From: an uncultured Aquimonas sp.
Lineage (GTDB): Bacteria; Pseudomonadota; Gammaproteobacteria; Xanthomonadales; Xanthomonadaceae
Assembly (NCBI GenBank): GCA_946481615.1
Contig: CAMLOR010000092.1
Coordinates: 1 to 11,390, forward strand
Length of the DNA: 11,390 bases
Direction of reading: 5' to 3'
This document shows, in pieces, positions 7,575 through 11,390 of the stretch. Under the pieces are notes generated by a model. The model was not told where the DNA came from. It saw nothing but the letters and a program-made list of their open reading frames with translations, and made no database searches. Both the position numbers and the translations under genes were made by a program. How positions within the stretch are numbered: the first letter of the stretch is position 1; every line of letters starts with the position of its first letter.

Positions 7575-8560
7575 AGCGCGGCACCGCACTCGCGGCGATC
7601 GCGATTTCGCTGGCCTCGGCGCTGTTCTTCACCAGCACCTACCTGCTCAACCGCGCCATCGCCAACGATGGCGGGCACTGGGCCTGGAGCGCAGCGCTGC
7701 GCTATTTCTGCACCCTGCCGCTGCTGCTGCCGCTGATGGCCTGGCGCGGCGGCGTGGCGCCCGTGCATGCGGCGGTCCGCGCGCATCCGGGCGCCTGGCT
7801 GCGGTGGAGCGCGATCGGCTTCGTACTGTTCTGCTGCTGCCTCACCTATGCCGCCGACAGCGCGCCGGCGTGGCTGGTGGCCGGCAGCTTCCAGCTCACC
7901 GTGATCGCCGGGATGCTGCTGGCGCCCTTCCTTTACGACGACGCGCGCCGCCGCATCCCGGCCCGCGCGCTGGCGTTGGGCGCGCTCGTGGTGGCGGGCG
8001 TGTTCGTGATGCAGCTCGGCCATTTCGAAGGACATCTGCCGGCCGCCGCGTGGATCGCGCTGGCCGCCGTCGTGGTGGGTGCCTTCTCGTATCCGCTCGG
8101 CAATCGCAAGTTGCTGCTGCATCTGGAGCGCACCGGCGAGACGCTCGATGCCACGCAACGCGTCTACGGCATGACGCTGATGAGCCAGCCGTTGTGGCTG
8201 ATCGTCGCCGTGTACGCGTACACGCAGGCGGGCTGGCCGCCGCTGCAGCAGCTCGCGTTCGCCGCCGGCGTGGCCCTGGGTTCGGGGGTGATCGCCACCG
8301 TGCTGTTCTTCCAGGCCACCGGCATGGTGCGCGACAACCCGACGGCGCTGGGCGCCGCCGAAGCGATGCAGGGCGCCGAGATCCTGTTCGCCACCGCCCT
8401 CGGCGCGCTGTTCCTGGGCGAAGCCTGGCCGCAGGGTTGGGCGCGCCTGGGCGCCGCGATGGTGTTCACCGGCATCGTGCTGTTCGGATTGCTGGCCGGG
8501 CGCCAGAGCGCCGGCGACCTGCGCGCAACGCGCACTCTGCGCACGGACCGTGGCGTGTAA
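7571..8560 (+). CDS. EmrE-type multidrug-resistance efflux transporter family protein (DMT superfamily)
   Basis: The 329-aa product is almost wholly hydrophobic with about ten membrane segments, the two-repeat layout of the drug/metabolite transporter superfamily. The start, with FFTSTYLLNRAI and GGHWAWSAALRYFCTLPLLL, resembles the Pfam EmrE-like family of long (about 300 aa) multidrug-resistance efflux transporters, not the four-helix SMR proteins. The second half has VVVGAFSYPLGNRKLLLHLE and GVIATVLFFQATGM, then AEAMQGAEILFATALGALFLGE, the DMT helix-9-like region. It starts at GTG 7571, overlapping the bioC stop by 4 bp. This may mean only shared expression, or that it moves a biotin-related compound; the sequence cannot decide. 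The substrate is unknown. The C terminus ends in a short basic tail (LRATRTLRTDRGV). Confidence 0.85.
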   Translation: MKRGTALAAIAISLASALFFTSTYLLNRAIANDGGHWAWSAALRYFCTLPLLLPLMAWRGGVAPVHAAVRAHPGAWLRWSAIGFVLFCCCLTYAADSAPAWLVAGSFQLTVIAGMLLAPFLYDDARRRIPARALALGALVVAGVFVMQLGHFEGHLPAAAWIALAAVVVGAFSYPLGNRKLLLHLERTGETLDATQRVYGMTLMSQPLWLIVAVYAYTQAGWPPLQQLAFAAGVALGSGVIATVLFFQATGMVRDNPTALGAAEAMQGAEILFATALGALFLGEAWPQGWARLGAAMVFTGIVLFGLLAGRQSAGDLRATRTLRTDRGV

Positions 8561-8563
8561 GCT
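8558..8563 (+). promoter_or_regulatory. Possible -10 element just before the 157-codon gene
   Basis: TAAGCT overlaps the transporter stop codon and ends 7 bp before the ATG at 8571. This is the same close spacing as TAAAAT before bioC, and again there is no ribosome-binding site. No convincing -35 was found, so the gene may simply be read through from bioC. Confidence 0.2.
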
Positions 8564-8570
8564 CGCCCGC

Positions 8571-9044
8571 ATGCGTCCCTACGCACCGCGCCCGCTCCGC
8601 GTCCTCGGCATCGAACCGCTCGGCGCCTTCGCGTTGCGGCGCTGGTGGATCGATCTTTACGAGGACGCCGCGCCCTATCTCGCCGACTGGACCGAGGCCA
8701 TCGCGCTGGCGGCCGCCGCGCTGCCGCGCGAAGTGTCGCCTGCACGCCCCGGGGTGGGCTTCCTGATCCTGCATCGCGGCCGCGGCGCCGACTACGTGGT
8801 GCTCGGCTGGTGGGACCGCGAGAACGAACTGCCGCTGCGCGTGTTCGTGCGTTATCCGGGCACGGACGATGCGCAGTGGCGCACCGCGCGCGGCGGCGAG
8901 TCGGTGTGCGTGTGGGATCTGGAAGTGGTGGCAATCGAACGCGCCGCGTACTTGGCCACTTATCTCGATGCCGCATGCATCGATCCGCATGCCGAATGGC
9001 TCCATCGTCCCCGCGAAGGCGGGGACCCGGTTGCCAACACGTAA
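8571..9044 (+). CDS. Uncharacterised protein with a repeat-derived C terminus
   Basis: I do not recognise this 157-aa protein. It has no signal peptide and no obvious membrane helix, so it is probably cytosolic. It is rich in Trp (RRWWIDLYED near 23-32, GWWDRENELPLRVFVRY in the middle, VCVWDLEVVAIERAAYLATY later), and its alternating hydrophobic strands suggest a small alpha/beta fold. The ATG at 8571, 10 bp after the transporter stop, was chosen over the in-frame GTG at 8550 that would overlap that gene. The last 13 residues (HRPREGGDPVANT, 145-157) are encoded by the hairpin repeat at 9006-9030 and its flank, so the original C terminus and stop were probably lost or replaced. GC-rich codon use resembles the neighbours, supporting a real gene. 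Its link to biotin genes is by position only. Confidence 0.7.
   Translation: MRPYAPRPLRVLGIEPLGAFALRRWWIDLYEDAAPYLADWTEAIALAAAALPREVSPARPGVGFLILHRGRGADYVVLGWWDRENELPLRVFVRYPGTDDAQWRTARGGESVCVWDLEVVAIERAAYLATYLDAACIDPHAEWLHRPREGGDPVANT
9006..9030 (+). repeat. GC-rich hairpin repeat, unit A of the second pair, inside a coding region
   Basis: The unit has stem GTCCCCGC, loop GAAG, stem GCGGGGAC and tail CCGG. It codes for residues 146-153 of the upstream 157-aa protein. It differs from the inverted unit at 9055-9079 at 3 of 25 positions. Confidence 0.8.
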
Positions 9045-9054
9045 CGCTTCGCAT

Positions 9055-9081
9055 CTGGGTTCCCGCCTTCGCGGGAACGAC
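9055..9081 (-). repeat. GC-rich hairpin repeat, unit B of the second pair (inverted)
   Basis: On the minus strand the unit is GTTCCCGC, loop GAAG, GCGGGAAC, tail CCAG. Compared with unit A, the C-G pair at the third stem position is a T-A pair here, so both stem strands changed together. It ends 2 bp before the restored stop codon of the NTF2-like gene (TAG, 9086-9084). Confidence 0.8.
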
Positions 9082-9083
9082 AA

Positions 9084-9516
9084 CTACGCGCTCTCGACCT
9101 GCCGGATCCAGTCCTGCAGGTTGTAGTAGTTCCGTCACGCGCGCGATGCGGCCCTCGCGCAAGGTGAAGAATGCGCCGCCCGGCAGCACGTACTTCTGCC
9201 CGCGCGCTTCCGGCAGGCCTTCGTCCTGTTTCCTGTACTCGCCGTGCACCACGTATTCGGCCGCGGCATGCGTGCCGTCCGGCGTCGCCGTGACGACGAT
9301 GTTGCGCAGCTGCTCGGCGTACGAGCCGTCCATGCGCGCGAGGAAGGCGCGGAAGGCCTCGCGCCCCGTCTGGCGATCGCCCTGGTTGGGATCGTGCGCC
9401 ACGTCCTCCGTCAGCAGCGCGAGCATGGCGTTCCTGTCGCCTCGGTTGAAGGCCGCGTAGTAGGCGAGGATGGTTTCGATGGCGCGGTCGGACGCGCGCT
9501 TGCCGTCGATGATCAT
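9084..9516 (-). pseudogene. NTF2-like / ketosteroid isomerase-related gene with a 3' frameshift
   Basis: The ATG at 9516 opens a SnoaL/NTF2-like domain: IETILAYYAAFNRGDRNAMLALL (13-35), the TEDVAHDPNQGDRQTGREAF region, AAEYVVHGEYRK, and LPEARGQKYVLPGGAFFTLREGRIARVT ending at codon 128. In this frame the protein then reads ELLQPAGLDPAGRERV and runs on into the hairpin repeats. Dropping one base at 9132-9133 (CC on the plus strand) restores NYYNLQDWIRQVESA and a TAG at 9086-9084, the ending I expect for this family (VTNYYNL-DW), for a total of 143 aa. The gene is therefore a recent frameshift mutant or carries a sequence error. Small proteins of this fold bind or isomerise steroid-like or polyketide substrates, but most have no known function. 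It starts 7 bp after the dehydratase stop, so the two form one operon. Confidence 0.8.
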
Positions 9517-9523
9517 GGAAACG

Positions 9524-10495
9524 TCAGGCGTGGGTGGCGGACCAAGGCAGGGTGTCGAGATCCACGTTGCCCCCGCTCAGTATCACACCGACGCGCTTGC
9601 CGCGGAACCGCCCGGGCTCGCGCAGGATGGCGGCCAGCGGCACCGCGCCGGAAGGCTCGACGACCTGCTTGAGGCGGTCCCAGAGCAGGCGCATGGCCGC
9701 GACGATCTCGGCTTCCGAGGCCAGCAACATCGCGTCGCAGCGCTGGCGCAGGATGTCGAAGGTGAGCGGCCCCAGGTGCGCGCGCAAGCCGTCGCAGATC
9801 GTGTGCGGCGTCATGTCGGTAATGCGGCGGCCCTGGCGCAGCGATTCGAAGGCATCCGATGCCTGTTCCGGTTCGGCGCCGAAAACTTCGATGCCCGGCT
9901 TCAGCGACTTGGCCGCGATCGCCGTGCCCGACAACAATCCGCCGCCCGAGACCGGCGCCATCACCACGTCCAGATCCGGCACTTCGTGCAGCAGTTCGAA
10001 GGTGGCGGTGCCCTGGCCGGCGATCACGCGCGCATCGTTGTACGGATGCACCAGTTCGCCGCCGGTTTCCTGCATCACCTGCGCGGTGACGCGATCGCGG
10101 TCGGCCTGCGCCACTTCGCAGGGCACGATGCGCGCGCCGAAGTCGCGGATCGCGGCGAGCTTGATGCGCGGCGCAGACTTCGGCACCACGACGGTGGCGG
10201 GGATGCCGCGCAGCCGGCAGGCCAGCGCGATGGCGGCGCCATGGTTGCCCGAAGATTGCGTCACCACGCCGCGCGCGGCGGTGGCGTCGTCGAGGCCGAA
10301 CACCGCGTTGGAAGCACCGCGGAACTTGAAGGCGCCGATGCGCTGCAGATGCTCGCACTTGAAATGGATCTCGCAGCCGGCCAGCGCGTCCAGCGAACGC
10401 GACCGCAACACGGGCGTGCGATGCGCATGCGGCGCGATGCGCGCGGCGGCATCGCGGATATCGTCGAGCTTGGGAAGGTGGGTGCGCGGGTCCAT
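9524..10495 (-). CDS. Threonine/serine dehydratase or serine racemase-like fold-type II PLP enzyme
   Basis: The 323-aa PLP enzyme has all expected landmarks: FKCEHLQRIGAFKFRGA (45-61) with K57 as the Schiff-base Lys, SSGNHG (81-86) contacting the cofactor ring, and the phosphate loop SGGGLLSG (183-190). It has no C-terminal ACT regulatory domain, so it resembles catabolic threonine dehydratases and serine racemases rather than biosynthetic IlvA. E208, A212 and D214 in GAEPEQASD match the Mg2+ site of mammalian serine racemase (E210, A214, D216), which favours a metal-dependent dehydratase/racemase. Likely products are 2-oxobutyrate or pyruvate plus ammonia, or D-serine. The ATG at 10495 was chosen because MDPRTHLPKLDDI is the family-like beginning; the frame stays open to 10567, but that would run into pepN. 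The NTF2-like gene follows 7 bp downstream. Confidence 0.88.
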   Translation of the reverse strand: MDPRTHLPKLDDIRDAAARIAPHAHRTPVLRSRSLDALAGCEIHFKCEHLQRIGAFKFRGASNAVFGLDDATAARGVVTQSSGNHGAAIALACRLRGIPATVVVPKSAPRIKLAAIRDFGARIVPCEVAQADRDRVTAQVMQETGGELVHPYNDARVIAGQGTATFELLHEVPDLDVVMAPVSGGGLLSGTAIAAKSLKPGIEVFGAEPEQASDAFESLRQGRRITDMTPHTICDGLRAHLGPLTFDILRQRCDAMLLASEAEIVAAMRLLWDRLKQVVEPSGAVPLAAILREPGRFRGKRVGVILSGGNVDLDTLPWSATHA

Positions 10496-10558
10496 GGCGG
10501 GGAACGCTTCAAAAAGCGCATGGTAGCCTAGCCGCTTTCCCTTCCGACCCCGCCTGTG
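10496..10558. promoter_or_regulatory. Divergent promoter region of the dehydratase and pepN
   Basis: The 63-bp gap has TAGCCTA at 10524-10530. It reads as a -10-like TAGCCT toward pepN and TAGGCT toward the dehydratase, each placing a transcript start about 20-25 bp before its gene. A short hairpin, CGCTT (10505-10509), CAAA, AAGCG (10514-10518), lies in the predicted dehydratase leader. No good -35 elements were found, so all of this is tentative. Confidence 0.3.
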
Positions 10559-11390
10559 ATGGACCACGCCGAAGCCGTTCCCGTCATCCGCCTAGGCGAC
10601 TACCGGCCGCCGGCCTGGCGCGTGCGAGAAGCCGTGCTCGCTTTCGACCTGGACGCCGCCGACACCGTGGTGGAATCGGAGCTGCACCTCGAGCCGGACC
10701 CGGCCCAGGCGGGCGCACCGCTGCGCCTCGACGGCGAGGAACTCGAACTGCTGTCGATCGAACTCGACGGCTCGCCGTTGCCGGCCGCGCGTTACCGGCA
10801 GGACGCGCGCGGACTGACGATCGAGGGCCTGCGATCCGCCTGCACGCTGCGCACGCGCGTGCGCATCCATCCGGACCGCAACACGCGGCTCGAAGGCCTC
10901 TACGCCAGCGAGCGCTCGCTCTTCACGCAATGCGAGGCCGAAGGTTTCCGCCGCATCACCTTCTTCGTCGATCGTCCCGACGTCTCCGCGAAGTTCACCG
11001 TCACGTTGCGCGCGGACAAGTCGCGCTATCCAGTGCTGCTCGCCAACGGCAATCCGGCCGGCGCGGGCGATCTCGACGGCGGCCGCCACTGGGCGCGCTG
11101 GGTCGATCCGTACCCGAAGCCCTGCTATCTGTTCGCCGTGGTGGCCGGCACGCTCGAGAACGTGTCGGCCGGTTTCCGCACCATGGAAGGCCGCGACGTG
11201 CGCGTGCAGGTCTGGGCCGATCCCAAGGACGTGCCGCGCTGCCGCCACGCGCTCGAATGCACGCTGCGCGCGATGAGCTGGGACGAGGAGCGCTTCGGCC
11301 GCGCCTACGACCTCGACGTGTTCAACATCGTGGCGGCGCAGGATTTCACCATGGGCGCGATGGAGAACAAGGGCCTCAACATCTTCAACG
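10559..11390 (+). CDS. pepN: Aminopeptidase N (M1 family), N-terminal part
   Basis: The gene is open to the right edge, giving 277 codons of a protein usually about 870-880 aa. The N-terminal beta domain of M1 alanyl aminopeptidases is seen: FTQCEAEGFRRITFFVDRPD, then KFTVTLRADKSRYPVLLANG, HWARWVDPYPKPCYLFAVVAG and finally VAAQDFTMGAMENKGLNIFN, the GAMEN motif that binds the substrate N terminus. The zinc-binding HExxH and its downstream Glu lie beyond the window. The cytosolic enzyme trims N-terminal residues from peptides. The start is the ATG at 10559; a GTG directly before it (10556) is in frame and equally possible. It diverges from the dehydratase. Assignment to the PepN branch rather than another M1 enzyme rests on the closely E. 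coli-like N-terminal segments. Confidence 0.95.
   Translation, partial: MDHAEAVPVIRLGDYRPPAWRVREAVLAFDLDAADTVVESELHLEPDPAQAGAPLRLDGEELELLSIELDGSPLPAARYRQDARGLTIEGLRSACTLRTRVRIHPDRNTRLEGLYASERSLFTQCEAEGFRRITFFVDRPDVSAKFTVTLRADKSRYPVLLANGNPAGAGDLDGGRHWARWVDPYPKPCYLFAVVAGTLENVSAGFRTMEGRDVRVQVWADPKDVPRCRHALECTLRAMSWDEERFGRAYDLDVFNIVAAQDFTMGAMENKGLNIFN

Noticed and set aside
8164..9516. 450-codon minus-strand frame as one large protein
   Set aside because: Only the first 128 codons look like a protein family; the rest is repeat DNA and antisense of the transporter, opened by the frameshift near 9132.
10496..10567. Dehydratase starting at 10567 with 24 extra residues
   Set aside because: It would overlap the pepN start and adds a basic stretch not expected in the family; MDPRTHLPKL at 10495 is a better start.

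Overview
The window is GC-rich chromosomal DNA packed with housekeeping genes and short gaps. Protein-family content, the biotin gene order and the dispersed GC-rich hairpin repeats suggest a gammaproteobacterium of the Xanthomonadales/Lysobacterales type (Lysobacter, Luteimonas or similar). This placement is inferred from recalled gene organisation, not from a search. No RNA gene, CRISPR array, insertion sequence or prophage gene is visible.

Layout. 1-1067 (-): N-terminal part of an S9-family peptidase lipoprotein, cut by the window edge. It diverges from ubiA (1133-2101, +; ubiquinone synthesis), which is followed by a secreted RidA-like protein (2167-2670, +). A 195-bp convergent gap holding an inverted pair of hairpin repeats separates ridA from comF (2866-3612, -). 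comF diverges, 20 bp apart, from a biotin run on the plus strand: bioB (3633-4643), bioF (4648-5838), bioH (5841-6584), then after 114 bp bioC (6699-7574). An EmrE-type drug/metabolite transporter (7571-8560) overlaps the bioC stop by 4 bp. An uncharacterised 157-codon gene (8571-9044) ends inside a second hairpin-repeat pair. On the minus strand, a fold-type II PLP dehydratase/racemase (9524-10495) is followed 7 bp later by an NTF2-like/ketosteroid-isomerase-related gene (9084-9516) broken by a one-base frameshift near its 3' end. pepN (10559-11390, +) diverges from the dehydratase and runs off the right edge just after its GAMEN motif.

How the genes work together. BioC and BioH make and release pimeloyl-ACP: BioC methylates a malonyl thioester so that fatty-acid synthesis can extend it, and BioH removes the methyl group. 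BioF condenses pimeloyl-ACP with alanine, and BioB inserts the final sulfur. BioA and BioD are not in the window and must be elsewhere if the pathway is complete. The remaining genes serve quinone synthesis, peptide degradation (S9 peptidase, PepN), amino-acid deamination or racemisation, and DNA uptake (ComF).

I see no wholly new multi-gene system. The observations most worth following are the frameshifted NTF2-like gene, the hairpin repeat that supplies the C terminus of the 157-aa protein, paired stem changes between hairpin units, the periplasmic RidA protein lacking the catalytic arginine, and a transporter translationally coupled to bioC.
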